DNA of 64,000 nt. It comes from Allodiplogaster sudhausi. Its lineage: Eukaryota; Nematoda; Chromadorea; Rhabditida; Diplogasteridae. Positions 1 to 22,735 of the stretch are shown piece after piece (the first letter of the stretch is position 1; the number at the start of each line of letters is the position of its first letter). Location of the stretch: positions 822,501 to 886,500 of the forward strand of contig CALZFC010000104.1 of NCBI GenBank assembly GCA_945643635.1, read 5' to 3'. The notes under the pieces were generated by a model. The model worked only from the letters and a program-made list of their open reading frames with translations, did not search any database and was not told the DNA's origin. A program made the translations under genes and the position numbers.

Positions 1-129
1 CTCTCTCTTTTCTCCCTCCCTCCTCTCTTCTCCCCTCTCTATCTCTCTATCTCTCTCTCTATCTCTCTCTCCCTTTCTCTCCTCTCTACTTTCCCCATCT
101 CTGTCTTTCTCTCTTCCTCTCTCTCACTA

Positions 130-186
<57 letters not shown>

Positions 187-1267
187 CCCATCTCTATCTC
201 ACTTCCTTTCCTACTGCCTTATTGCTTTTGTAGAATGAACTCCGGAATGCTCATATGAGGCATATAAGGAAATGTGAGACTGAACACGCTTGAGGGGCAT
301 TTCTTGAAGGTTTTGCATGGTTCTGCCCTTCAGTGACTTCCACGGTCATCTGGCACTTATGTTTGCATTATTCTGTCCTTTTGTGGTCCCCTATTCCTTC
401 CTCTATCTATCTCTCTTTCTCTCCCTCTCTTTGCTCCTCTCACTCTCGCCAACTCCCTCTCTCCCTCTCCCTCTCCCTCTTCCTGTCTCCCTCCTTCTCT
501 CTCCTCTCTAGCTCTTTCTTTCTCTTCCTGTTTCTTTCCAGTCTGCTTCTTTCTCTTCCAGGAAGCCTTTTTCATAACTTTCGCTCTCTTCCTCTTCCCT
601 TATCTTTGTCACTTCCTTTCAAATGGTCGCTTTTATGCTTTTTGATCGCTAGAAGTACCCAACCATCTCCCCGTCGTTTAAATTCCACTTTCTCTCACGG
701 TCCATCAGATGTTTTAATCGCTCATCGCGGCGAAGATTTATGTGGTATTTTTTTAGTTACTTCATATTTTCTACCATTTTCTCTCCTCTCTGTGCACTCT
801 ATCTCTTTCTCTCTCTCTCTCTCACTCCCTATCTTGCTCTCTCTCTCCCTCTCACTCTCTCCCTATCTCGCTCTCTCATTCTCTCGCTCTGTCTCTTTCT
901 GTCTCCCTCTCGCTCTGTCTCTCGCTGTCTCTCTCTAGCTCTGTCTCTCTATCTCTCTCTATCTCTTTCCCTCTTACCTCTTACCACTTTGCTATCTCTT
1001 AGCTGATTGCTGCCCCTTTTACAACTCTCCTCGCTTGCTTCATCACACCTGAATGCACACCCTTTATTCCTTCTATTTTTTGCCATCACCGGGAATGGAA
1101 TGACGAACAATGCCAGTGAGGCATGAACATGATGAATGAATTGGCCCCGATCAAGGCCCTTGTCAGGACGAGTGGAAAGAGGGAGGAGAGAGATAGAGAG
1201 AGTGAGAAAAGGGGAGAGAGAAAGAGAGAGAGAGAGAAAGAGGGTGAGAGAGAAAGGGAAGGGAAGG

Positions 1268-1313
<46 letters not shown>

Positions 1314-1845
1314 AAGAGATGTGGTAGTGAGATAAAGGGAATCGAGATTTTCCTTCCAGCACGCCTCTTATCATTTGAATCTCGTTCCGCCGATCAGAAT
1401 GAATCAGTAGTAAGCAGCAGAATCAGATGGAACATTATAATCTCGCTTAGCTTTGCACTCCGCTGATAGACCGGGTTGTATAAAATACCTGTTGGTAAAA
1501 GTTTTCTTTATTTGAAATATTTTTTGTTCTAGAAATATACTTTTTACATTGCCTGGTGTTTGATCTGCAACATAGAATTCTGTATCCAATGTGTAGCTTT
1601 CTTTATATTTCATGCCTTCGGGTAAACTGAAAGCGACTAAATAGGAAATATTGTAGAGAAAGCTGTCAACATCTCTCCCTTTCTCCTTCGTAATCGTAGA
1701 ATTTGCCAGACATCTTCATTACGTAACAGCATGAACTTTCTTTCATATCGGCTTACGAACGGCTACAAACGATGTTCTTTGTCTTTGTTTTCTCTGTGTG
1801 TACTATGCCCTCCGAACATCCATCTATGTGTTCTCTCTCTCTCTC

Positions 1846-1880
<35 letters not shown>

Positions 1881-2632
1881 TGCTCTCGCTCTGCTCCTTA
1901 TATCACTCTTTCTGTCCAGGGGAAAAAGGGTTTCCGAACCGGACCACCCGCGCAATTTTTGAGACCCGTAAGTACAAATTTTGGATTACCCATCCTATCT
2001 TTTTCAAAAAAAAAATTACATTTTTGACTTACCTACCCTTTTTTGAGGCATTCGTTGGACTTGCCCACCCACTTTTGTGGGGCGCTCGGACCACTCTTTT
2101 TTCCCTTTTCTGTCTCCCTTTCCTGCTCTATTCCATCTCTCTCTATGTTTCTCTCACTATCTCTCTCTCCCCTCGCTCTCTGTCTCTCTATCTCTCATTC
2201 TCTCTTTCTCTCCTTTTCATACTATTCCTCGATCACGATTTCTTTTGCAATGCGAATTACGGAATCTCCTTCAGCCTTTGCATGTTTACTTGCTCCTACT
2301 GTGCTACCTGACGAATTCAATATTATGGAGAGAGAAAAATGTGTCTAACTGAATATAAGTCTAATTTCATCTTAGCGGTTCTTGGTTTATGATTCATAGA
2401 ACTTTTTAAAAAGAAAATGCGCTAATGCAATCTTGCTTCTGCGTTAGATTACATGAAATGATATCAGATGGTATGGCAGATGTTATAAAATCACCATCTC
2501 CCACGCATACAATCAAGTGGTCTTTACATATTCGTGGGTAGGCAAATAGTCACCGTTGTGGGTGGGTGTGAACGACTTCTTGCATCTTTCTGCCAGGATC
2601 TCTCACTCTATCACTCTCGCTATCTCCCCCCC

Positions 2633-2690
<58 letters not shown>

Positions 2691-3054
2691 TCTTCCCATC
2701 TTTGTCATCAACGTTATAGTTTTTCGGCTTGTTTGTGGCTTATTGTAGCCTTTTTGCCATGTGATTCCTCGATCTTTTTTCTGTATTTCTATTTTTTTCG
2801 CTTTTCCTTTTTCTCTTAATTGCCTCCTTTTCCCAATATGAACAACGACCGTCCACTAATTCAGCTCATCATTTCTGTTTATATGACGGGCGCTTAAAAG
2901 GTTTTATTCTGTCGTTCAATTCAAAGTTTTTTCTTCTTCTCTGTTTTCGTCATTTTCCCGGCTGAGTTTTGTGAATTCTTTCATTCTTTTTTTTGGCATT
3001 GTGATTCCTCTATTCTCATTTCTATCTTTTGCTTTGTTCTTTATCTCTCTCTGT

Positions 3055-3100
<46 letters not shown>

Positions 3101-3538
3101 AATGCACTTTCCTTTTTTTTAATCTTTTTTCGCACATGTGCCGTATGTTACATCTGGGATACGTTTCGAAGCAAATGAATCTTATAAAAAAAGCTTGCAG
3201 CTGGTTTTCACTACTCAGTTTGTTCTCTTCTTCTAACTATAAGCTCTTGACTTTATCGTTGAGACAACGCCAATATTATAACGAGGACAATTCCAGAGCT
3301 GTTTATAATCTTACCCGAGCAGATTTTTCTATCTTTTCTGGATCGTAGAATAAATCGAAGGCGATCATGGTTTGAATGAAATGTCTTTTAAATGTTGCTC
3401 GCCATCTCTTGCTTCTCCTGTCACGTTTTGCGCGCGATTTGGAAAGAAGCAAGGAAAAGCGTGCATTAGCAGGGCAGCGAAATGGCTGCGTAGCATAGAA
3501 TCTCAAAGAAGCCGGACGGCAGGGAAACGGCAGCAACC
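1..3538. repeat. CT-rich microsatellite flank, no gene seen
   Basis: This stretch is dominated by (CT)n on the plus strand, for example around 133-174, 783-965, 2637-2687 and 3058-3092. One (GA)n block lies near 1180-1310. Open frames here are runs of Leu/Ser or Arg/Glu caused by the repeats and carry no protein motifs. The non-repeat parts (about 1330-1730, 2230-2580, 2700-3050, 3100-3530) show no recognisable coding exon. It probably holds the promoter of the calcium-pump gene that starts at 3539, but no defined element could be identified. Confidence 0.7.
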
Positions 3539-13477
<9,939 letters not shown>

Positions 13478-13551
13478 TCTTCCCGGTAGCCCATATCGGA
13501 GGAGAGAATATCTTTCCATCGTTGCGTAACTTTATATTACTCACTCTCTGT

Positions 13552-13607
<56 letters not shown>

Positions 13608-15621
13608 GCATACTACTCTCTCCTCTCTCCATCTCGCCGATCCTTTTTTCATTATCCCCTCACATGACGTGCAATAAGAGCTGCCAACTGTAGACTTCCT
13701 TAGCTTTCATAGTCCATAAGAATCCAAAGTCGAAGAAAGTTCTTGTCACATCTGATTTCTATCGAAGAATAAGGTCGCATTTGCTGTTAAAGGACATGAT
13801 AAACCGATGCGATTGGAACTATTTCAGAATCGGTAATTTTGGCTTCTTTTTCTTCATAAATGTTGAATCCGACTAACCAATTTTGGAACAATAATTCGTT
13901 TTAGTTCAAAGACAAAATGTAAACCTTCATCTCAAAATTTCTCCATTCTTTTCTGATTCAACATTCTTGTCCCTTGTCTCTTCATTTGATCTCTCTATCT
14001 TGCGCGCGATTTCCGGGGCCTTTCCCTTGTCTTCTTTTTTCCAGCCACCCTAACTGTAAAGCTTGCTGCACTTTGTTCATCTTCACGTTTTCTGACGATC
14101 TAGCTAATTTATTCGCTGTCTTTATTATTCTACGTCCATATCGGGAACATGTATAGCATAGCTCTATAATATTGTTCTACTAGTCGTGACAATGCTGATT
14201 TGGTCCTTTTCTACTCACTCTCATTCTCCGTGACAAGCAAATAGGATTGTTCGAATTGGTCACTGTGTAGCTGGATGGGACAATTTTTTTAAAATGAAAG
14301 CGGCGTTGTCCATTGCGAACGATTGCACCGAGTTGCAAATTGGGTGTCCAGTTCGCTTTCTTTAATAGAACGTTTCATTACTTCCCAGTTAATGAAAGTT
14401 TTTTTCCGCGAACACTGAAAAAACTCTACAGTGGAAAAGACACTGAATATATAACAGCAATAACATAAGAAACATTACATTGAAAAGCGACTGTTTGGAC
14501 AATTTTGTGCCATTTGATCTGTGCTAAATACAAAGGGAACTAACAATGAGGATAGTGAGGACGTAATGATCAAGAAAGAAAGAAAGAAAGAATGAATCAG
14601 AATGTGATACGCGATTGCCAGATGGCACTAAAACAACGTCATCCGGCTGTTCTCTTTTTCTATCTTGCCCCGAAGACCAATTGTCGCTTTCAACGGACAA
14701 TTGTCACTAGCTGTTCATGTACTCCTAGCAATAACTATGGATGAAATTAAAGTTGAATGATGATCTTTTTTATTTCATTAATAAATTAATTCTGATGAAA
14801 TTTTCTTCTTATTAAATTATATCTGACCTAACTGAAATTCGGGGAATAATGCGTTTATTCTGAATGAGAAAATTTGCAAAAAGCAAATTTGCATAAATTT
14901 ACTATCAAAATTGATCCTGTGTTCAAGGGACGCAATCAAAAGAAAGGTATCATCATCTCGTTTCAAGTCGTCCATAGAGTATTGCGGAAGAGTCGACTGG
15001 TGATCTCGAGGTCTCAATTTCGAGAAAGGTTTTCACGGTCGTGTTCACCAAGGTCGAAATAGCGGAAATGCAAGAAAATATGTACGTACCCAGTCCGCTA
15101 TTCCATATCATATTATTTATAAAGGTTAAAAAAACCGCTAATTAGCAAATTGCTCTCAATTTACTCGTTGAGAAGTGCATCTCATCTTATCCCCATTGAA
15201 GGTTTCTGATGACAGGCTGTTGGGTAAGTGGTTCAGGCCCGCGTAGGAGAATCTCGGACTTGAAGAAAAATAGACGGCATGTACATATATTCACGCGGTA
15301 GCGTGTAGATCCCTGGAAAAAGGAAAGCCAGGCGTCTTTGTTGTTTGAACTGTAACTTTAACACAGTAAATAGAAAGGTTTCTTATTTACTTCTGTAATG
15401 CAAAAAAAAACTATGATTAGCACTCTGGCCTTTATTGCTGCGATTTGGGCGAGTGGGAATGAGAGATGAATGGAGGGTGGTCTAGCCGGGGGAAAGAGCG
15501 CCTGGGAGGAAGAGCACCCGCGACTGGCTGGAGAGTCAAAGAGGAAGCCAGTGAGGTTGGCCTGCTAGTCGTCATGCAGCTCGTCGCGCTCAATAAAAAC
15601 AATGCAAAATGTTTTTTTTAA

Positions 15622-15652
<31 letters not shown>

Positions 15653-15664
15653 TAAATTATATTT
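13478..15664. other. Intergenic region with part of a dispersed repeat
   Basis: No coding exon was recognised. A (CT)n block lies at about 13548-13607 and an (AT)n run at about 15627-15650. Parts of 13810-13910 and 14360-14470 match 22580-22740 and 23211-23290 closely, so this is one copy of a dispersed repeat. The other copy carries the hAT-like insertion described at 22744. Confidence 0.6.
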
Positions 15665-16880
15665 TTAAGGCTTAAGCGTTATTACGTCGACAATGTAGGC
15701 GTAGAAGAACAGAAAAGGCACGGAGAGGATGAGCATTTCGACGGCCATATACAGAACGGAGGCCTGAACCCTTTTGAAACTGAGAAATACTCGGACGATA
15801 ATCAATTATTCGTACCGAGCCGAGAAAAACTCGATCGATGAATAGAGCACCGAACGCTCCACCGAAGAAAGCGGAGAGCCTGTTCACGCGGGACGAGCCG
15901 ACGGCGGGTGCTGCGAACTGTAGGAAGGGATACTGTAAGATGTGAGAGGGATTGGATACGGTATCATTCCTATCGAATCTCAGCTTAAAATCTATAGAAT
16001 GCAACAAACATAGCAGGCAATTCCAGCGATGGCTGGGAGGTGGGGTGCGAAGGGCTTAGTATAATGTGGAGCAGAGCGAATGCGCAGCCGAGCAGCAGAC
16101 CGGCGAGGCTGGCGTAGCCGAGAATAGTGATGCAGACCTTCCGGTCTCCCAGCAACAGCTGTAAACATTCATTTTTCTTCAGAGTGGTTTAACTCTTCAT
16201 ACTGTTCAAAGTATTACAGCACTAAAAGTTCAGAAATGCACGTACCGGAATCTTGAGGGACGAGTGGACGGCGTAGATGGCGACGAGGGAAGCGAAGGCA
16301 GGGCCGAATCCGCCGAGGAAGGGGCCGACGAAGTGGTGGAGGAGAGAGATGCCGAGGAAGAAGGTTTAAAATTTGCAGAAACCTTCACTGGCGTTGCGGA
16401 AGCGTTGGCAGTGTCATAGAGGGCGACAATGGCGGCATTCTTGCGGGCGAGCAGCGAGGCGAGCAGCCTCCGGGCGGACTGCAAGAGTGGAAATGGTTCA
16501 AGATCTATAATGCGATAAAGGGGATACAAGGAGAGGCTCACTCCTGGGAGGGCGAGGGCCGAGCTCTGGAACTCGGCGTCGTTCTGCTTGAGAAGGGTGA
16601 CCCGGTCGGCTTCCCCCGTGGCTGCGAATGCAGCTTCCCAGCCAGGTGCGGAGGGCGCCTTGGGAGAGACGGGTGCAGCTTCGGGAACTGAACGAAAAGA
16701 AATGAGTGGACAAGTGGAAGAGAGGGAAGCGAAGAGACATCCGGCGCTGCTTTTACGCTGCCCAATTTACTACTCCACGAAAGTGCGTCTTCGTGACCAA
16801 TAAAAGTGTGCGATATTTTCAGTATAACTTTAGTTGTAAAATTGATTCTTATTGATTCTGATAATATACTGCGAAAAACT
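15665..16880 (-). CDS. Putative multi-pass membrane protein, model unresolved
   Basis: Several minus-strand blocks look coding but do not join cleanly. The block at about 16542-16694 reads as a soluble Ala/Pro segment with ADRVTLLKQNDAEFQSSAL. The block at 16245-16485 begins SARRLLASLLARKNAAIVAL and changes frame into a hydrophobic stretch containing HHFVGPFLGGFGPAFASLVA. Next come a two-helix-like block at about 16020-16158, an Ala/Gly-rich block at about 15805-15917 (VNRLSAFFGGAFGALF), and a final hydrophobic block ending at a TAA at 15665-15667. The strong hydrophobic frames suggest four or more membrane segments. At least two junctions (near 16368 and 15779) need a one- or two-base shift, so this is either a decaying gene or an assembly with small indels. 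The family was not recognised. Confidence 0.35.
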
Positions 16881-17163
16881 CGTATCAACCTTTTCGATTT
16901 TCAGGTATTGTTTACTCAAACCAAATAATCTATTATGACAGTTCATTAAAATGAATTATAGGAAGCTAGTTTTCTATATGCAACTGTTCATGGGATGCTT
17001 TCAAATTTCCATTCTGCATTCTTTTTAACCACTCTAGAAAAGTAATACTATATTATATCACTCCATTAGCGCTCTCACTTTCTAATCTCACTCTCACTCT
17101 CGCCCTCACTCTTTCTTTCTATCCTTCTCTATCTATTGAACACTTCTTGAAGTAAGCACTAAC

Positions 17164-17874
17164 GATCGCCGGCCGCAGGGTCGCTTCCTTCTCCTTAACC
17201 TCCCTGAGAGATGGAAAATGATTAGCTACAAGTGTGGATATGGCTAGTACAACTGTAATTCTTCCTATTCAAGTAGTCAGGAAGAGCAGTAATCGACAAA
17301 CTGGAAGAACTTGTGTTTCCGGAGCTCGAACACAGGCGGACGATCGTCTCGGTTCTTGACGGGGATGAACACTGAAAATGAGCAGACACTACTTTTACAT
17401 ATTACATCTTGATATTTGTTTCAGCGCCAAAAACTTTCGCCATTTATGAACTTACTAATGATGTTGCGGAAGGCCTCGGAACAGTCCTCCGGCAGCCGAC
17501 TGTCCTCGTCGAATTTGATGTACACGCCCTGCAAACATAATTACTTTTATTTTTTTGAGAAAAAATCAAAAGATAAAAGCCGTTAAAGCCATAAAATAAA
17601 TAAAAAGAGAACTGTGCGTCAAACAAGTAGACTATGGTTAATGAAAAGAGCTCACCAGTGACAGGTCTACAGCCGTGCGGCCGATGGCCCACACATCCAA
17701 GTTCCGGTCGAACCCTCGGCGTTCAGCTGGCGTCCGGGACGGCGAGGATGCGAAGCTTGAAGGAAAGTTCGGGGGCTCTGCTGAACAAGACAAGCGATTC
17801 GATGAGAATGCACAAATGCTATGCCACAATACGAGAAGCCCAGTTTCTGCCAACCGGAGCAATGATAGAGAGAC

Positions 17875-17914
<40 letters not shown>

Positions 17915-18375
17915 GGCGAGAGAGACCGAGATTGAGAAAGAGAGAGAAGGATAAGAGTTGCCAAAACTAACAATCCTGGCGTGCCGAATTCCCCGAACAT
18001 GAACGGGCCGTCCCTCGGGCAGATCCGGGCTTGGCCAAAATCCACCACTTTGGCCTTAACATGCAAAGTATTTGCCAATAGTTGCTTTTTGGTTCGTTGT
18101 GATCTCAGAAATTTTCAGCAAACATTTTTTTTATATATCTTATTTAGCGCGGCGAATCTCTGACCTGGCCGGAGGATGCGAACACGACATTATCGGACTT
18201 TATGTCGCAATGCACGACATCGTTGCTGTGCAAGAACTCAACTGCCTGTAAGGTTTCGTTTGCTTTGACTTTAATGATGATACTAAAGCTGTGATATGCA
18301 TCCTGCTAACTTACATCATTGTTTTGGCTTATCTATGTATCTTAAAAAGGTATGTTTTCCCCCTATCTGATCCTC

Positions 18376-18416
<41 letters not shown>

Positions 18417-20990
18417 CTGTCTCTCTTTGTGCTTTTAGATTGAACACTGAAATGAAAAACTCAAAAACTAAAAAAAAAAAGAATTTGACTGTGCTTCACT
18501 ATTTGGACGCGAACAGTTCATTTTTCACGATGTTCATGCCATTTCTTTGCTTGTTACTTTTGCTTGTTATTCATTCAATTGTGATCTCGCCAGAGAAAGA
18601 AGCAAGTCGCTTAGCTCGACGATACGTTCCATAAAAGAGATTCAATGGAAGTCGTGTTAAATAACGAATACAACTTGTTATGTTTTTATTTTGCTTGTTC
18701 GATCAATACCCGTCGGTGGTTAATGTTTTCCTGCCGGTGGTTAATGTTTTCTCGTTGGCAAAGGCATTCAAATGCGCCCAAGGTGCCAGTAAAACTGGAA
18801 TTCGGATACCATCATCATAGTCAGGAAGTTACAGCACATGTGTAGTGAAGGGTTAAAGCAGAAGAAAATATTATTAGGTTGAAATCATTTGGTTGTCAAG
18901 CGGCTAGCCTTCCAAAAAGTGTGGTTTAAATATGTCTTAGCGACAAGCAAAATTTTTCCTAGACGCTCATTTGCTGATACGAAGGGAAGCGGATTCTTCC
19001 GGATGTACCCAGATTGGGGTTATCGATTATGAAATGGAATGAGATCCATAAAATCTCTGGCAATCGACTAGACATACATACGTGTACAAAAATAAATGAC
19101 GAGAATCCTATCTCTCTTTCAAGCTGCTTCCGATTTGAGTAGGCTCTCTACCTGAATGATATCAGAGATGACGATGGCAATCTGAAGCTCGCTCAGACGG
19201 CCCTTGAGGCGCGCCAAAGATCCGTGTTCGCCCAGCTCCATGGCCAGCATGACCGTTCCGCTCTTGTTGAATGCCCCTCGGATATGAATGCAGAACTCGC
19301 AAGTCCTGACCTACAATACAAGCGAACCCCGCTTTCCGAACCTTCATATCACATCTGTCTGTATCTATTCACATATGAGCATACATATGTACATAATTCT
19401 TGATATGTGTGCAAAATTTCTTTAAAAACGCTTTCTACAGAACTTTTTCATCTGGAAAGCACACACAGTGTTTAACAAACATTTGTAAGAATGGAAACAA
19501 ACCAGGCAGAGCACATAGATCTCGCTGCGTACATCCTTCTCGTCCAGATCAGACAACTTCAGCTGCTTGACGGCAATGTCCGCGCTGCCCTCCACTACTT
19601 TTCCCTTTAATAAATATATACTCTTTTCGCTAATCACATGTTTAATCGTTTATCCCTTTATTTATATTTTATTTATCGACGTTTTATTAATGTGAGTGCC
19701 GGCTGGTGGACTTCATGAAGTGTTCTTTACAGTCGAATAAAAGCAGAAGAAGAAGCATACAATCCTCCATCTTATTCTTTTATCTTTACTCTCACACAAG
19801 ATCTTGCCTAATGAGATAAAAACTTCACCAGGAATATGTCCTAACATGCAAAACAAACTATAGATAGAGACAATATATGTAGTTAAAAAATCTAAAATCT
19901 AAAAATAGTAAAGCTTTGTAAATATAAGTAAATAAGAATTCCCTTTCCAAGAAACAGGATAGGATTAATTCCTTGCAAATCATTACTATGGATTTATCTT
20001 TTAACCTATTAGGCAAAGAATTAATAAATAAAAAATGATAAAGGTTGAAATTTATGAGGAGAAACCGCAATAGGCAGACAATTGAAAAGACAGACAGTCT
20101 GATGAGAAATACAAGTTCCTTATGGTTAGAGTATAGTCAGAAGCACGGAAGAAAGGATAAGTTTGAAAGTTCGTCCGTGAGGCTTTAAGTTGGAAAACAA
20201 ATGAAAGTCGAAGAGTTAGATGAGTAAGAACTAATGGAAAACAATATCTTATAGCAAGCAATGCTGCAACGCACACCATGATAAGCAGAGTGAATTATTT
20301 ACAAGCATCTTCATATGAAGCGCCTTAAGAAACATTATTTGATGTTTTTAATGAGCTTATTTCTACATAGCAAGTGCTGATGGGATTTCGGTCGAGGCGC
20401 ATTAAACAATTAAAAGAAGAAATAGTTGGCGAAAACACTCTTTGAAGAGCGTAAAGGGATGCATACTCCAGAAGGCTCTGATCTCTTGAAAGTCGGCGCA
20501 CAATAGGCGTTACACGACAAAAAATTGAATTTAGAGGGGTCTATATCTCGACCCAGAGGTCGTACAGACCGAATCGATAGCTCATTCGACTCTGCGCTAA
20601 CCATGAGTGCAACTTATGGTTAGGGACAACGGGGGATCACTTACAAAAAAGAGAGAGAGAGAGAGTGCACATACTAACACGATACACTTTGCTGAAGCCT
20701 CCGTAACCGAGGAGCCCTCCGGAGGTGTCGATGATGCCGTCAGGATTCTGAAGAGGAAGTCTGTATATTTGGGAATTGTTGTATCCTGACGGCAAGAAAA
20801 TTCCGATTTTAGAAAACATGAGTAATTTAGTTATAGGAGTCACAATTTATGCGAATCTCAAGAATATATTAAAGATATTAAAAACATTAGTGACCCCATC
20901 ATATATAATTTTTTTTGAGGATGAAGAGTCGTCAAAGGCACGGAAGGCCAGGAAGGAAACTTACCGGAAGGCTCTCGAGAACGACTGCAT
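17164..20990 (-). CDS. Protein kinase, one frame break in the activation/APE region
   Basis: Exons in minus order: 20965-20990, 20679-20760, 19503-19604, 19152-19310, 18165-18245, 17972-18054, 17656-17780, 17456-17528, then either 17277-17371 (ending at TGA) or 17302-17371 plus 17164-17203. Kinase motifs appear in order: Gly-rich loop GGLLGYGGFSKV, Lys49 in IAVKQL, helix-C Glu64 in RSEIYVL, hinge LAMELGEHGSL, catalytic loop VHCDIKSDN (Cys in place of the usual Arg of HRD), DFG at 155-157, GTPG then APEL, DVWAIG, and a final RPPVFELRKHKFF. A complete catalytic core of about 270 aa fits a cytosolic Ser/Thr-type kinase, but the subfamily is uncertain. Within exon 17656-17780 the APEL frame meets a stop and the DVWAIG frame is shifted by one base. 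This is a real frameshift or a sequence error. Whether the 3' end joins the membrane-protein blocks below 17164 could not be settled. Confidence 0.7.
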
Positions 20991-21876
20991 CGGGCGAAGA
21001 AAACTTGAGGAGATCCATGAAAGACCAAGAACACCCAGAGAAAAAGCAGACCAGCCGTTCTTTGTGTACTTTAGGAGTACTCCAAACGTTCAGTGCAGAT
21101 ATTATATTTCCCTTGTATCCAGAGTCACGTCTTCTAGTGATGTACATATATACATATAGCCCTGCCCCATGGGAAGGTGTCTGATTTTCGTATGTAATTA
21201 AAATTTTATGAGAGATACCCATGAGCGTTAAGAAGAAAATTAGGCGGTTAAGTTTTTTTTTTTAAAATTAATCAGACCATCTCATACCATCCTAGACCCT
21301 CTAAGGCCGTCTCGGACCATCTCATTGTGAGATAATCCAACATAGATGGTCCGGAGATCGGAAATTCACTTTCGAGAAATGTCAAAAAAACAGTGCCTTT
21401 GCTGCTTCTGAGCTGATCACCGCCATATTTTTCTTTAGTTTCTCTCATTAAAGCGGTCTAAAGAGTCAAGACGATGAACAAGCGAGCACACCTTCAAAAT
21501 CCAAGCGGCAGAAATGTCATTAAATTTAAGACAGTGTGTTAGGGCAGCCAATAGCGTCACTTGCTAAGTAAGCGAAATTTATTAATCATTTGTAAACTTT
21601 TCGTCCTAAACTTGATCTACATATTCGTCACTATATCTCAGGTACATGTAAACAGTGCACACAAATTAAATATAAATAGATGTATGTGAGCGTCGGATTT
21701 CATTTTGATCGAGCTTCGTTTTTCGCTCTATACTCCACTAGATTATATCTCTGTGGTTCGATCACTATTTCAATTCCTCGAGTTTCGCTGTTTGTTCCAT
21801 GATTAATTCGTTGCCCTTTGTTGCCCCGAAAGAGCAGCTTTCCTTGCATATGTCCGCCGTGTCTGGCCGTCTCTGA
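20991..21876. other. Intergenic region, no feature seen
   Basis: Non-repetitive, moderately AT-rich sequence between the kinase start and the small secreted-protein gene. No exon, RNA gene or mobile element was recognised. It may carry divergent promoters for both neighbours. Confidence 0.5.
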
Positions 21877-22429
21877 ATGCTTCTCTTGGTTGTCGCCGCT
21901 CTTGGTTCTTGCCCGGTCGACGCGCTCAAGTGCTACAGCGGATTTTCGGAGGGGAACGAGAAGGCCGGACGTGACGCAGCCATGACCACAAATTGTGATA
22001 CGAGACTGACCAGTTGCGCCAAGATTTTATCTGGTTTTCTTGACGCAACGAAAGTTTGTTGACACCAAAAAATTTCGGGTTAATGGAGAAGCAACGCGAA
22101 ATGGTAAGAAGGCCAAATTTGTGCTCAAAACATGAATGAGTGACGCTGGTGACTCTGAGGTTGGCAATATTTGTTTGTCGGACTCCTGATATTATCATCA
22201 TCTGCTTTGCTCTTTTGATTGTAGAAGAGGAAATTTGAATTGATTTGTATTTATCCATCAACGTTAGAATGTTAAACTAACAATCGGAAACGGCTTGCGA
22301 CTGGATGTTAAGAACGTGACATGCTGCAAGGGCATCCTCTACAACGGCGCCCTCCCCATGTCTCCTCCACTCTCTCTGCTCTTCTCCACTTCCACTTCTG
22401 AAACAGTCCCATATGGCCTCGTAAGATAA
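21877..22429 (+). CDS. Small secreted Cys-rich protein, Ly6-like
   Basis: Exon 1 at 21877-22053 starts with an ATG directly preceded by an in-frame TGA. It encodes a hydrophobic leader (LLLVVAALGSCPVDA) followed by LKCYSG, the usual opening of nematode Ly6/three-finger domains, then further cysteines (NCDTRLTSCAK). A phase-0 GT donor joins 22268-22429, which supplies NVTCCKG and ends at TAA, giving about 112 aa. The second exon may instead end at a good donor (GTAAGA) at 22421 and continue into an unseen exon. The canonical C-terminal CN pair is not visible, so the Ly6 call is tentative. Probably secreted or GPI-anchored; role unknown. Confidence 0.55.
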
Positions 22430-22735
22430 ACTTACTAGAACAAACTAAAAGAATGCCCTTGTTTCCCCTAATTTTTGGGGGATCAGTGGGGGATCCTTTC
22501 TTCGCAATCTCCGCGCGAATAAAAATAGCTGTATATTCGGTTTTAGGCAGTACTATAAGCCGAACTCGCGTTTGCGGTTTTAAGGCAATGATATATCGAT
22601 TCGATTGGAACTGTTCCAGAATCTTTTTTTGGCTTCTTTCTCGTCATGAATGTTCAATCCGACAAAACAATTCGTATTGAATTTTGTTTTCTAAATACGT
22701 TTCATTATTTCCCAGTTAATGAAAGTTTGTTTTCA

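Noticed and set aside
333..1006. Long Leu/Ser open frames
   Set aside because: They are direct translations of (CT)n microsatellites; no motif, no codon signature, and similar frames occur wherever CT repeats occur.
15672..16007. 111-residue minus-strand frame ending RRNNA
   Set aside because: It is phase-compatible but reads through an apparent donor (GTACGA), and its C-terminal part is low-complexity basic; the alternative hydrophobic frame looks more protein-like. Left unresolved.
17667..18078. Long minus-strand frame bridging two kinase exons
   Set aside because: The middle part is translated CT microsatellite within an intron that has a good donor (GTTAGT) and acceptor (TTGTTCAG).
21877..22429. 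Classification of the small secreted protein as a venom-type three-finger toxin
   Set aside because: Nematodes have many ordinary Ly6-type proteins; the Cys pattern here is incomplete and nothing indicates toxicity.
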